Shown: positions 36,553 through 49,164, counted from the stretch's first letter. The stretch is 64,000 nt of DNA from Okapia johnstoni (GCA_024291935.2 CM044315.1:53046385-53110384); one strand, 5' to 3'. A program made the numbers and translations. The notes: generated from the sequence alone by a model not told the origin.

Positions 36553-38025
36553 TCTCTTTGGGTCCCCAAGAGTTAAAAAAAAAATTAGTGAAGGCTAACT
36601 TGGAAAACTGCTTTAAACTACCATATATAATGTTATTTATATGGTGAGAATGCTGTATGGCATAATTAGTCACAAAACTCACAGAAATACAATATCATTC
36701 TGTACAGAAAGAAATGAGAAAATGTCTGAATAATTTCCCACATACAAGTTAAAATGATAGGCTACCATATAGCTGCTCCCTTACTTTTTTCCCTTCTAAA
36801 ATTTGTTTAAAACTGTAATCTTAGGGATAAAATATCTCATAAAAGTTTAATAACATGAGTTATTCTGTAGAAAGGATATTAATTTACATATATTACCAAA
36901 TGAAAGTCCCAAATGGTAAAGCTCTTTCTGGAAAAGGTTATTTGTAATGACCAAATTCGTCACTGTTTGGAATCTTGTAAAGGTCACAATAGAAGGTTTT
37001 CACTTGTTTTAAATAAAATTCTATATTTTAAAAATAAATATGCTTTTCTTCCATTTCATAGAAATATCAACACTGTTTGTACTATAATTTACTTTTTGAG
37101 CTTCTGACATTTACCCAGCTGACTGTCTTTGGAGAACAATCTCTTGACTGAGAAGCACTTTAGGTAAGAAAACTGTCAGTTACAAATTGCTGTTTGATGT
37201 AGAGCAAAGTGGTGGAACTCTTCAAATTAAAAAGAAATAATAACTTGTTAAATACTTTTGTGTCTACTACATCTACCTTAAATTTTTAGACGCAGCCTTT
37301 GCATAAATGTGGACCAATTTAAGTAACAAAGATATAACCTTTGCTAATCAACAAAAGTTGTACTACAAACCTAATAGTAGAGTACTTCTAAGTTCATAAA
37401 AAGTTGAATCAGATTTCAAATATATTGAAAGCCTCAGTATTATAGGATTATCCTATTATCTTGAGGAAAGTATACTTCCTTTGTAAAATGAATTATTGAA
37501 ATTATCAATTGAAATAGTATGATTATTTACATATATAATTTGGATTAATAGTGAAATAACTTATACTCCCAGGGTAATTACTTCAGAATTTTATATATTT
37601 CATAATTAAGCTCATAACTTTGGCTAAAAAAGCATTTCCCTTTTCAGTGAAATTCAATGTAAGCTCTGAAATGAATGATATATAAATACTTCTGTATTCA
37701 CACAACAATCATCTCTAAAGAAAATAGACAATTAAATTCTTCTAATTATGGCTAAATATGAATTTAGAGAGTTGCTTAGATTTCATCAAATGAGAATTTA
37801 TGTCTTAAAATGTGTATCTTTTAAGCCTTCTATATTTTGCTTTGGGATAAAATAAAATATTGTTCAGCATATTTCATTTTTATAGAACTGAGATAAATAA
37901 TTTTTTCCAAATGTCCATGTCCAAGAGAGTAAATATATCACAAGTTTTTGTGGTAAAATAAATGCTAACACTGCAGAGATTTTTATGAAGATATATCAAT
38001 ATCACCTATATCTATCTATCTATGT
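36553..38025. other. Unassigned AT-rich sequence
   Basis: No recognised repeat or exon. A short (TATC)n run at about 38007-38022 borders the next SINE's tail. Confidence 0.5.
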
Positions 38026-38172
38026 TTGTTGTTTTAGTTGGTAAGTCATGTCCAACTCTTCTGTGACCCCATGGACTATAACCCACCAGGCTCCTCTGCC
38101 CATGGGATTTCCCAGTTAAGAATATTGGAGTGCATTGCCATTTCCTTCTCCAGGGCACCTTCCTGATATACC
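38026..38172 (-). mobile_element. Bov-tA SINE lacking the tRNA head
   Basis: Minus-strand body with gttgttttagttggtaagtc, tgaccccatggactataac and aatattggagtgcattgcc. It stops after the ccagggcaccttcctga stretch, before the tRNA-like head. Confidence 0.87.
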
Positions 38173-38384
38173 TGTTAGGATATATGGGAGATATTTAAAA
38201 AAAAAATGTATATATATAACCCATACAAACATGTGTTTGTCTATTCCAGAGAGATTGAATGTATTATGATCAGTTGTTATGTAGTCAAATAAATGTTTCG
38301 CCTCAACTCTGTGATAGTCTTCAAAATACATGTGTTATTTCAGAACATATTTTAAATATGATCTTATAAGTCACAGTTTATAAA

Positions 38385-38710
38385 ATGAATTCAGATATTC
38401 ATTTTTATATTTATTAGTGCATTCATTCAAAAATAGTATGCTAGGGTTTAAACTCTGAGTTATAATTTCAAATAGAACAAGTGTTCTGTCCTCTAGGAGG
38501 TCATAATCTCTTGAGGCAAGCCAATAAACAGGCAATTTAGATACAATATAAGAATTGATATAAAGAAGATAAAGATAGAGGAGCATATCAGACAGGCAGT
38601 TGTGGGGTTTAAAGGAGGCTTCCAAGAATGTATGACTTCTAAACTAGATAGTCAGGGAGTGGCAGGAATGGGCAAAGCAGATAGTGGTTGGCATTAAAGC
38701 AGGCAAAAGT
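38385..38710 (-). mobile_element. L2 LINE fragment
   Basis: Minus-strand L2: tttattagtgcattcattca, ctctaggaggtcataatc, aataaacaggcaatttagat, gatagaggagcatatcaga and ggaggcttccaagaatgt. A relatively long stretch of this old family. Confidence 0.72.
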
Positions 38711-39159
38711 GGTATTGAAATGCAACACTAGCAGTTTTGCAATGAAAAATCAGGTCAAATACAAACAGGTATGTCATTTGCACATTTGCATCCCTCATTT
38801 CCAGAATATTCATTATTAACAGCTAGCCACCAAGTCTGAAGTTTTCATCTAAATAGGTAAAAGATTTAAAACAAAATTTCCATGTATAAACGGCCATGAT
38901 TTTTGCAAACTCCTGCACTGGCTTGTTGATTTTTCTTTGAGCAAGTGAAATTTTCATAGCTCATTTTGTGTTTTGCTTCTTATTTCCAGTGAAGAAATTT
39001 TCAACTACAGTATCTACTATAATAAAAAAATTCAGATTACATTTTAAATAACACAAATTCTCAAGATCAAAGTATTGCTTTGTAAGGGAAACTATATTTG
39101 GGTGCCATTGTCAGTTGCAAGTTGAAAATCAGAATTTCTCTTTCTTTGGGCATATATAT
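38711..39159. other. Unassigned sequence
   Basis: No recognised feature. Confidence 0.5.
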
Positions 39160-39163
39160 TGTG

Positions 39164-39216
<53 letters not shown>

Positions 39217-39227
39217 GTATATATATA
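39160..39227. repeat. (TA)n(CA)n(TA)n compound microsatellite
   Basis: A TA run, about 12 CA units and a second TA run form 68 bases of unbroken purine-pyrimidine alternation. The two TA arms are self-complementary. Confidence 0.96.
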
Positions 39228-40166
39228 ATTCTACATATTGCATACTATTTCAGAGCACATGATTACTGAAGTCAGATACCTGTCATGTGTTGCAGTGTTA
39301 CGACATCTCCTTTCATCTGTTTGTTCTTCCTTGTTATTTCCCCGAACTTTTGCTGGCATAGAGGGCATCTTTATTAGAATCTCCATCAAAGAGAGGTTTC
39401 AACTCTGCCTGTGTTAATAAAATCATCAAGCACTTCTTTGTAGGATGACAGGGAGCCTGCTCATCTATCATGAGCGTTTCATTAAGTGGCACAAACCCAG
39501 GAGCTCTAGGAACAATGCCAGATTTTTATTTTTTTTTAAATAAGATTTGGGTAGCCTGAAGTTCCCTTCGTTTCAAGATCTATCCAATTTGTGGATTTGC
39601 TTGTGTATCCTCATTGTGCCCCTTGCCACACAACATACAGGAACTTTGATGAGGCTTCTTTTGTATCTCTGCTTTGAATGGATAAAATAGAAAAATGTTC
39701 TGTATCCTGTCCTAGTCATCCAAAACCGGGCAAAGAGAAAAACAATCCCTGAAGTTCCAGTGAAACATATTTTACAAGGTGCTTTATGCAAGTTAATCTT
39801 TTTTCTATTAAAATTTCATTTTTTAAGCAAATGTTCACACGCATTTTCATAAAATTAACCAACCAAAGGGGTTACTGCTTAGTAGTTTCACCAAAATCTG
39901 TCTTGAGTTACAGCTAGAAACCCATTCCAATATCTATGTACCACCTAATGGCAGAGCTACCTGTGTTGCACAGTAAAAATAATACTATTTTGAAGCAGGT
40001 ATAGCAAATTGCATGTCTCCCTTCTCTTAAGAGTAATGTTAAACACATATCTAACTCTTTAATGCTTTGGGGCTGAAATGAATCAAATGTTTCCTTCTCT
40101 AGTCACTGATGGAAAATCGACCATCATGGACCCTCAGGTCGACAGTAGTTTCCCTATAAGGTTTAC
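39228..40166. other. Unassigned, mixed composition, no repeats recognised
   Basis: This stretch is less AT-rich than its surroundings and I see no repeat family in it. It lies on the downstream side of the candidate minus-strand exon, so it may be intron or conserved noncoding sequence. A 72-codon minus-strand frame at 39573-39791 has no domain signal. Confidence 0.4.
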
Positions 40167-40340
40167 CTTAAGTAGCAGGATTGCATCTCGCTGACACTGC
40201 ATGTCATACATTGTCTTGGATGTACTTTGGAAGTAGTATCCATGGTGTTGCTGGAGACAAATCCTCAACCTGGGGGTATCTTGATTGAAACCTGGTATTT
40301 GAGTGATAATCCTTCCATTGACAACAGCTGCCAGCACATT
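40167..40340 (-). CDS. Candidate internal coding exon of an unidentified host gene
   Basis: Seen on the minus strand: a 174-base open stretch of exactly 58 codons bounded by ctttttgtcccag at its 5' side (acceptor AG, bases 40341-40345) and AAG|GTAAAC at its 3' side (donor GT at 40165-40166). Start and end both fall on codon boundaries, so it would be a phase 0-0 exon. The translation begins NVLAAVVNGRIITQIPGF and ends MYDMQCQRDAILLLK. It is cysteine-, glutamine- and aromatic-containing, unlike the low-complexity frames around it. No retroelement motif is present and the local GC content is higher than in the flanks. I do not recognise the protein family. It could be one exon of a gene with very large introns, a relict exon, or a chance frame. 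No second exon was found in the window. Confidence 0.42.
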
Positions 40341-41106
40341 CTGGGACAAAAAGTTTGTTGTTGAAACTATTAATAAATGTCACAAATATCTACTATTGGT
40401 AGGCTTGGAAAGTTGCCAGAATCACATGCTTCATTTGCCTCCGGAGTCAGTCATTAACCTGGGCAGCATAAAGTTATTTTTTCCCCACCCAATAGCAACC
40501 TTTGTCTCTACCACCAATTCCAAAATTTTCTATGAAGCTTCCAAGTTAGAAATCAGACTAATGCTTTTGTATTATTCTTTGCTGTCAGATTAGGAAGGAG
40601 ATACCAAATAAGGTGGCTGGGTAGAACCTGATCCTTGAAACCAAAGATCCCAATAAATGAAATACTTCATATGCCATTTATCATAGGGATTAGTAAAGAA
40701 TAAAGAAGAGAAATGGTGATTTTCAATTTTGGTTCATGCAGTTAAATTTGCAAAACATAGTCACTGCTTTAGAGTGAATGCATTTAATCATATATTGCAA
40801 TAAATTGCAATAATTTGTCATTCTCACCATTTTGTGATTAAAGCTTTTAGCTTTATTTTTAGATAGCTTTCGAAATTGAGATTTCTTTGTGTATTATTTA
40901 ATTAGCAACTAAGTTTTGAGTCTCTACTATTTAACTATGGATGATCCATTTCTCAGAGATGGGACCCATGTGTCTTTAATCTCTACTCTAACCTCAAGGA
41001 CTGGTACTTCACACCAGATAGGCAAATATTTGGTAAATGAATTCAATATGCCAGGGGCCAGCAGATATTAAAGAAGATTCAGTCATCAAAGTATATAAGA
41101 TTTTGT
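40341..41106. other. Unassigned sequence beside the candidate exon
   Basis: Would be the upstream intron if the exon is real. No repeat is recognised. Confidence 0.45.
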
Positions 41107-41290
41107 TGTTGTTTAGTTGCTCAGTCATGTGCAACTCTTTGAAACCCCCATGGAGTGCCAGGCTCTTTTGTCTGTGGGATTTCCCAGGCAAGAATATTGG
41201 AGTGAATTGCCATTTCCTTCTCCAAGGGATCTTCCCAACCCCAGGATCGAACTCACGTGTCCTATACTGGCAGGGAAATTCTTTATCACT
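41107..41290 (-). mobile_element. Bov-tA SINE (left arm of a head-to-head pair)
   Basis: Minus-strand Bov-tA from tgttgttgtttagttgctc to ttctttatcact. The last bases of the tRNA-like head are missing at the junction with the next SINE. Confidence 0.9.
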
Positions 41291-41476
41291 TCCCCGGTGG
41301 CTCAGCTGGTAAAGAATCTGTCTGTAATGAGGGAGACCTGGGTTCAATCCCTGGGTTGGGAAGATACCCTGGAGAAGGGTATGGCTACCCACTCCATATT
41401 CTGGTCTGGAGAACTCCATAGACTGTATAGTCCATGGGGTCGCAAACAGTCTGATACAGCTGAGTGACTTTCACTT
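41291..41476 (+). mobile_element. Bov-tA SINE (right arm of a head-to-head pair)
   Basis: Plus-strand Bov-tA beginning tccccggtggctcagctgg, with a ggttcaatccc box B and the terminal ctgagtgactttcacttt. Its first few head bases are missing. It abuts the oppositely oriented SINE with no spacer. Confidence 0.92.
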
Positions 41477-41770
41477 TGCCACAAGTCAAATTGATGCCTA
41501 TAGTTATAAAGTCTTGTGACTGAGTTTTACTGCCAAGTATTCTGGGGTCCTAAAAGAAACTGGAGCATCAGGAATTGACATCCTGGAGGTGATATTTTAA
41601 CTGGATTAGATTCAGTTTAATTTGGAAAACACTTTGAAAAATAAGCAGGAATTAGATGAATAAAGGGGGAAGCTTTCTCATGTAGTACAAACAATGTGTT
41701 ACTGACCAGAGAAAGGAACAATATGAAGCACTTGGGCAATGTTAGGCAGTTCCATTGGCTGGAGGGAGAG
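41477..41770. other. Unassigned sequence
   Basis: No recognised feature. Confidence 0.5.
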
Positions 41771-41823
41771 GTTGTGTGAGTGTTTGTGTGTGTGTGTTTA
41801 TTTCTATAAACGTGTGTGTGTGG
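41771..41823. repeat. Imperfect (GT)n at a SINE tail
   Basis: Interrupted GT units (gttgtgtgagtgtttgtgtg and cgtgtgtgtgtgg) lie directly at the tail side of the minus-strand Bov-tA that follows. Confidence 0.88.
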
Positions 41824-42055
41824 AGTGTTAGTCGCTCAGTTAGAGTGTGTATGTATGTTGCTCATTTGTGTCCCATTCCTTGCAACTCCATGGACTGTGG
41901 CCTGCCAGGGTCCTCTGTCCATGGAATTCTCCAGGAAAGAATACTGGAGTGGGCTGTGATTCCCTTCTCCGGGGGGTCTTCCTGACCCAGGGATTGAACC
42001 CAGGTCTGCTGCATTGCAGACAGATTCTTTACCATCTGAGCCACCTGGGAAGCCC
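41824..42055 (-). mobile_element. Bov-tA SINE with an insertion near its 3' end
   Basis: Full-length minus-strand Bov-tA whose head ends gccacctgggaagcccc. Between gttagtcgctcagt and tttgtgtcccattcc there are about 24 extra bases that repeat a gttgctca-like motif, so the terminal segment is partly duplicated. Confidence 0.92.
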
Positions 42056-43454
42056 CATTTTTATAAATGGCTTTAACTAAAGCTGGAATGAGAGTCAGGT
42101 TCTATCTCAGTCATAAAGGGCCAGGGTTTTTAATTGAAGACTTACTTACTTTTGAACATTAGGGGAGAAATCAAAGAATTTGACCAAAGAAAAAGATCTC
42201 TTAACATCTAGAAAGAAGATTCTAGCTGCAGAGAGGAGTAAGGCTTAGATATAGCCTGACTGGAAGCAAGGAGACCAGTCAAGAGATTAAGTGTGTAATT
42301 AGATAAGAAGTGCTTTTTGCTCATCATTCATTTTAATTGTTTAATAAAATTTCATTGATGTTTGTAGTAAAATATTTATTATAAAATCAACTTGGTAAAT
42401 TTTTTAGAATTTCCTGGAACCCCATCCTGTGATAATAAGTTCCTTTTTAATTAGTGGGAATCAACACTCATTTTTTTCCATAGAAAGGCGACACATTATT
42501 TTCAAGCTTTAATTAGAAATAGTTATTAATATAGAATGTACAGTTTAGATATTAGAGAGCCTGGACTAGGAAAAACTTTACCAGAGCCCTGCCATACCTC
42601 TGAATTTTCTTCCAAAGCAAATGTTAAGCGTTTCTTTCACATTTCTCTCATCAGTGAGTTTAATTAGTGATTAGGGATTATTGCTTGTGGTTTTTGCATA
42701 CCCTTTTTTAATAAGTCACAAACAAATGATTACTTCAAAATGTGCTAAAATGAATCATCCTTAAAAAATAATTTTCTTACTGTTTTATCTATGCAGCTCT
42801 CAAAATCAAGATGTGGGGTAAGCCAAGAAAATGAATAATGCTGTACTGAGCTTTTATAACCATTTTCTTTTCCTAAGGAGTGGGACAAATATATTCATCA
42901 AAACCACACTGCAAAAGTGTGACAGTACTAGCTATTTCATTCAAAGAACTTGGAATTTAATATAATGTAAAATATAAATGATTAGTCAATTCATGTCAGT
43001 ATAAAAGGGACAACAAAGTGACATTTCAATTTAAACAGAACCTGCTACAGCCAATCCTAATCAGATGTTCTAACAAATGAGTTGAAGGAAAATATTGTAA
43101 ATTCCTTAATTCAAAAGAAAGCCAATTGCCATGGCTTTTTTTCAAATACCACAAAAAATAATATGGAAATAATTATAAACAGAATTGAAATGAATATAAA
43201 TGTGTTGTTCTAAGTTACAGATTCTATCCTATTTCTGTTTTCTATCAAACAGTATTTAATCATTCAAATATATATAAATATATATTATATGTCATATGTA
43301 AATATATATATTTGAATATACGATAAATATCACTTAGTATATGATATATATATACATATATACCACTTAATAGAATACAACAGCTACTTGTATAGCTCTT
43401 ATTATGGACAAGGTCTGTATTACCTTTTGATGAGTGACATGGACTGAAAGATGA
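42056..43454. other. Unassigned AT-rich sequence
   Basis: No exon or repeat family is recognised. A TA-rich block lies at 43264-43364. Confidence 0.5.
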
Positions 43455-45600
43455 ATTCATCATTTATTCATTTTTTCATTGACCAAATATTTATTGAACT
43501 ACTATTCGTTATTAGGCTCTTTTCTAGATATTGGGGATTTATTATCGAGAAAAGAAAGACCTCATAACTGCCTCTGGGAAGAAAGAGCAAAATTAATCAA
43601 ACAATCTCACTAACAGAGAAAAACTGACAATTCTGCTAAGTGGTATGAAGGAGAGACATGCCATATGTAAGTTAGGGGGTATTCTAGTCGGAAAGGTCAG
43701 GACGATCTTCCTTGACAGAGTTAAACTTTAGCTGACATTCAAGGGATGAGCTTTTGTACTTAAGTTAAAGGGAGAAGAGGAGACTATCTAGGAAAAAGAA
43801 AATAATGTGTGTAAATTGTAAGTAATTGGAGGAATCATGATGATTACTATGAACCAAAATGAGCCCTGGGTGATTGAAGTGAAGAGAGCCTAGAGTGGGA
43901 TGATCTTAAAGGGAAATTATGAAAGAATTTTAACCAGGAGCAGAGAATTTTTAGGAGATGGCCGGGAAGGAAAATGTTACAATCTTATTTTTAAAATATC
44001 TCTCTAGCTACCTAGTGGAAAGTAGATTGACTAAGAGTAGTAGGTCTAGCTCAGGATAAACCTGAGGTAGAAATGAGCATTGACATGATCATGCTTCTGA
44101 GTGTAGTAGAGATTACCTGTCAGTCTCATCTGTCCATGGAATTCTCTAGGCAAGAATACTGGAGTGGGTAGCCATTCCTTTCTCCAGGGGTTCTTCCCAA
44201 CCCAGAGATTGAACCTGGGTCTCCTGCATTATAGGCATATTCTTTACCATCTGAGACACCAGGAAAGCCCAGAGATTACCTAGGAAGACAATATTAAGTG
44301 AGAGAAGAGGTTTTGGATTGAATCCTGAGGAACTCTAATGACTGAGAGAAGAGGGTGAGATGACAAATGAGACAGGGAAGCAGCAGCTAGAGGGTTAGGA
44401 GAAAACTGAGAGAAATCATGGCACAGAAGTGAAGTGAAGGAAAGGGTTTCAGGACACTAATTAATTACCTCAAATGCTACAGAGATGTGAAATTATATAA
44501 ATACTTTAAGTGTATCTATTTTCTTTATCAACATGAAGCGAGTGATCACATTTTTGAAAATTATTTCATGAAATTGTGACGACTGAAGCCATGTTAGCAT
44601 GAGTAGGGCAGTGAATAGGAAGGAACAAAAGAAATCAGGACCTCGGGTATAGTTCACTATCTGACTGTCTATAAAGGAGAAGGAGAGATGAGCCTGTAAC
44701 TGCAGAAGGAGGAAAGGGAGAATAAATCTTGGAATTGGGTTTATCTTTGTTTGTTTAACTAATTAAATAATTTTGACTATGTTTAAGATCTCTGGGGTAA
44801 TTAGAAGAAGTTGAATTATTGATTCAAAAGAATATAATTTTCAGAGAGGATAAAGTGCTTGTGAATATGGGGGTAGATGGGCTCCCCAGCTAGGTGGGGA
44901 GAGTTTCTTCAGATAGGGGCATACAAAATAATTCTACTAGTAGAATGGGATGTATGTAGGTAGGATAAGGAGAACTATCTGGTAGCTTCTACTTAAAAAA
45001 AAAAAAATTCCCATAGAGCAGAAGATAAGGCACAAGGAAGATGTATTATTGATTCATCCAAAGTTGAGCTTAAAATAAAGAAGCTCTGGGGGTATAAATT
45101 ATATTAAGAGTGCCATGAAGTCCCAGCTAATAAAGAGAAAGGAGAGTTGTAAAGACTGAGACAAAGTAGAGAGGTCACAAAAAGGCACTGATTATACTGA
45201 AGAATAGTTGTAGTGAGAGTATGTGAATAAACACTCTGATAAAAGAAAGATAACAAGAAGTCTATAGTTTGTAAACAGAAAATTATCCTAAGATATAAGG
45301 CAATACTTTCTTCCCTTCAAAGAAAGAAAAACTAAATCTGCAAAAGTGAGTATAGTACTCATGGAGTTGAAAGACTGGACACATGTTACTTTAATAGGTG
45401 GCAGCAATACTTGAGATAAGGGTTAGGCTGAGTTATTGGAGGTCAGGAAAATTAGAGTGAACAGAGGCCGAGACATAAAGAACAGTGACAGATTTTCATG
45501 TAGAATTATGATCAGTTCAATGTAGCTAAAGCAGAGGATGTATGAGGGAGCAATAAAATAAAGTTTGTAAAGGTAGGTTGAGATGCAGATTGAGGAGTGT
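43455..45600 (-). mobile_element. Long ancient L2 LINE, interrupted by a Bov-tA
   Basis: It begins with the minus-strand L2 terminus (cattgaccaaatatttattg and gatattggggattt). The internal L2 blocks follow: aattctgctaagtggtatg, ggaaaggtcaggacgatc, a aaccaggagcagagaat block, tgaggaactctaatgac, gagacagggaagcagcagc and aaatgctacagagatgtg. The assignment is firm to about 44700 and weaker to 45600. No open frame survives. Confidence 0.6.
44119..44270 (-). mobile_element. Bov-tA SINE, 3'-incomplete, with 11-bp target-site duplication
   Basis: Minus-strand SINE containing the head (gagacaccaggaaagccc) and part of the body, but lacking the terminal gacccc/gactcttt segment. The perfect 11-bp repeat agagattacct at 44108-44118 and 44271-44281 shows the unit inserted in this short form, or lost its end without touching the duplication. 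Confidence 0.92.
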
Positions 45601-46099
45601 TTTCAAAAAATCTAGGAAGTCATTATAAATATTTCATCATAAAAGCTTGCATTGTAAAAAGCAAAGGCAACGGAGATATCCAAAAAATATGTGAACAAGT
45701 AGAACAAAAATAGAACGTATCTAGCCAGATATTTTCTGGATTAAAAAAGGCCATCTGCAGGTCTGCCAAAGAAAGTATGATCAAGTGCCACAATGAAAAT
45801 ATCAGCACAGCTACACTTTGCTTCATTAAACACTGATTATCATTGACAAGTGAACCAAAATATTGGCCTTTTTCAAATGGCATGCTGTGTAAATTTCTGA
45901 AGCAAAAATCAGAATTTGATCTTTAATGCAAAATCAGATATATAAGGGGCATCTTCTAGTTTTAACAAGTTTTGTTACAAAGCACAGAATGACATGTGTT
46001 TTAAAATGGAAAACAGATATCTTCAAAGTAAATTTAACCATGGATATTCTAAAAGTCCTGGATCAGTGACTCCATTTTTCCTTTTCACATCTAGAAGAT
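45601..46099. other. Unassigned sequence
   Basis: No recognised feature. Confidence 0.5.
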
Positions 46100-46640
46100 A
46101 TTGAAAATACTGTTGTTGAACCCAAGTTCCTGTTCCTAATACACACTGAGGCCAGAGTTAGGAGCAGATAAATGTTTATTGCAAGGGTAAGCAAGGGGAA
46201 TGGGTGGCTCATTCTCCAAAGACCAGGACTCCCAATGACTTTCAGACAGGGGTTTTTAAAGACAGTATTAGGGAGAGGCTCTTAAGATCAGTTCCTGAAC
46301 CTTTCACCTGATTAGTTGGTGGTAAGGGTTTCAATGATTATATTTCCAGGAACTCAGCCTTCTGGCTCCAACCAGTTTGGGGTCTAGTGCTTGTGGTCAG
46401 CATATAGTCACCATCCTCCACCTGAGTTGGGGTCTTAGTTTCTGTAAAACAACAGGAAGATATGCATGACATAGCTATCTACATCACTTCAGGAGGAACT
46501 AGGAATCCTGTGACTCTGTTCTCCTAATCATTAACTACTTGTATCTGCTCTTTGGAACTATTGCAAGGCCTAGGAGACGAAAGCCCCACTGTCAGCCCAC
46601 AATTTTCCCTTACAAGCAAGAAACCAGGGACATGGAAGGG
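46100..46640 (-). mobile_element. Probable solitary class I retroviral LTR
   Basis: Minus orientation. Near the low end, acactgaggccagagttagg is followed by cagataaatgtttattgc, whose reverse complement holds an aataaa polyadenylation signal. Further on are aagcaaggggaatgggtgg, gactttcagacagggg, tttggggtctagtgcttgtg, ctccacctgagttggggtc and ttcaggaggaactagg. This layout fits ruminant class I LTRs that I recall, but the subfamily and exact ends are uncertain. No internal viral region is attached. Confidence 0.6.
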
Positions 46641-49164
46641 CTTTTGTACCCCAAGAGGACCCCACAGGGTCCTGTACAGTTTCAATATGAAGTGGTGAAG
46701 AGGCTGAAAATAATTCCAAAGTCTTTCAAATTCTGCCCTTAATCTGGATGTAACGAGAGAGAAGAATATGCAAGTTGCAAGTCAGAGCAGGAAACTGCTA
46801 CTTTAGTTTTCTCTGGCAAAATGCATTTGGAAAAAGAAATTGAAAAAAGACTAAAATGAGTCCTTTATAATCCCAATTTGACCTTTTCTGACAGGTTACA
46901 GAAGATGAATTGGCAGAATAAATGGAAACCAGGGTTTTGTTTTGTTTTGTTATTTTCCTACATATCCAGAAAAGGCTATTTTGTCTCAGGTTTAGGAAGA
47001 CATTGAAGGTCATTCCTCTGCTTGTATCATATGATAATGGAAGGTGAATCTATCTACATTTCATTCCCTTTCATCTGAAATAAGTTCCCTTTAAATAGCC
47101 ATTTAAACATGATCATGCTATAATATCTTTACAAAGAAATCCATTTCCTTTTTACGATCAATGTATTATTGATAGAGGTATCCCAATATTCACAAAAGCA
47201 TAGGACTTCAGCTTTTGTAAAATGTAGAATCTATGATCAAATTTATCTTTGCATTGTTTTTCAATAAAACATTAAGTAAAATAAACTAAATACGTAAATA
47301 AATAAACTAAATTCAATAAACTAAAATATGTAAAAAACTATTTGGAATGTAAAATCTACTGAAGAGAAGAAACTTCCTTCTAGCAGTTTAGAATGATCAT
47401 TGACTTATAAACAGAAAAAAGTACTTAATTCAAATGATCCTTATGCAAGCAATGAAGTAAGTCTGAAGTACCTTAAATTAACAACACTTTATTTAGCCAA
47501 TGGCTTGTGTTACAGTATATACTTGAGAAGATATCAACTCTTCAAAATCTATTTTCAAAATTTAATTTTAATCTCTTAAAATGCTTTAGAGTTTGCACAT
47601 TTTATGAATTCACTTTGGCTTTACCTCCAAATTAAGTAATTTGATTGAGTTTTACTGTATCATACAGTAAGAAAAAACTTTTAGTCACTAAAATTGACCG
47701 CAAAATTCTGTTACTCTTTTAACTGCTTATAAAATGACAGCTTTAAAATTATCATTCCAGATGAAGTAATACACAGTGATCATCTTAATTTAATAATTGT
47801 ACAAACAAAGACAATTAAATAAATGCTTGAGATTTTATTTCTTTGAACAACACACAAATTTAATAGATTGAAAATCAAAGTTGGGGTTTAATGGAGGAAG
47901 CCAGTTAGATGTAAACACTAGCTTGATTCTGATGCCTGGGGATCTGAGCAGTCTACCATGCAAAGCCAAGAACACTCTGAAAACCACATGATTGTCAGTG
48001 GCCTGGAGGAACTAAAATAGTACAGACAACAAAACCCTGCTGTCCAGAGTTGTCAATAGGCAAAATGGGAAGCCACCTCACCTTACAGCACTACCAAATA
48101 TCTCAAACATATCTTCACACTGACCAGTTATCTTTGTCAGGTAGAAGTAGAAAAAATGTAAAATCTCATGAACAATTTCACAAAAATTTAACTATTCAGA
48201 AAATGATTAATAATCTGAACTCATTTAACCACTGGGCACATTTACATTGGAATAGACCAAAGAATCATGTTTACATCTTCAGCATATGGAAGTTCCTATC
48301 AGAATAAAGCAATTACCACACTGTACTTTTTAAAACCCTGCTTTGGGCTACAGAAACAACTACATAAGTTGATGTGGAAAGAGGCATTAAAAAAAAAACA
48401 AACATACTGAGACTTCTTCGAAATTTTCTTTAAAACAAAATGTTGAAAGAAATTATCTACTTTGCATTTTGATATTCTGGAAAAATCCAGTCATTTAAAA
48501 TGTGATAAAAACATAAAATTCTTGCTTAAGCAATTTGTCAATTATTTCCCAGTTTGTTTCCTTTTCCGTCCTCTGAGTTGAATTGTTTTGCAAACCCCAG
48601 TTTTAGTTTGAATGCAACGGAAGACCCCTTCTGATCAACAAGAAATTGAAATAAGGCAAAGACTTAAATCAGAACATTGTGGAAGAGACATTTCTGTTCA
48701 TAACACTGAAAGATTAAGAATATAAGGATATATACATGCAAATTATATCAGTCATGTATGCACAGCACACTCTTTATATTGTTTTATGTATATGAATTTT
48801 TTCTTAAAACATCTTGGATAATAATTCACACACAACACACACATAGAAAATGGGATTCCAATAATGTTCTTGATTGAAATATAAATTCATACTATGACTA
48901 GGAAATTTTACTTTTCAACACACAGCCTTACTTGACCAAGCAGAAAACTAATGCTAGAAGGAAAGTCTCAGAGTTTTGGATTATTACAAAGATACAGCAT
49001 TTGCTGAGAATGAAAGAGAAGGTTGAAGGTGTTTGAGGAAGGAGAGTCAGTATTTCTTCCCTGCCTTCATAGCTATTTACCAAAGGGGAAAAATGTACCA
49101 TGGCTGAAAAGTATCACAGCCTCATCCTTTCCTCTCTCCAACATCAGCTTACATCACTTTTTCC
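46641..49164. other. Unassigned AT-rich sequence
   Basis: No exon or repeat family is recognised over 2.5 kb. A short (GTTTT)n run lies at 46935-46951. Confidence 0.5.

Noticed and set aside
36422..36682. Open frames with Cys-Val or Thr-His repeats
   Set aside because: They come from the CA microsatellite on both strands.
39573..39791. Possible second exon downstream of the candidate exon
   Set aside because: No convincing splice sites framing the open stretch and no domain signal.
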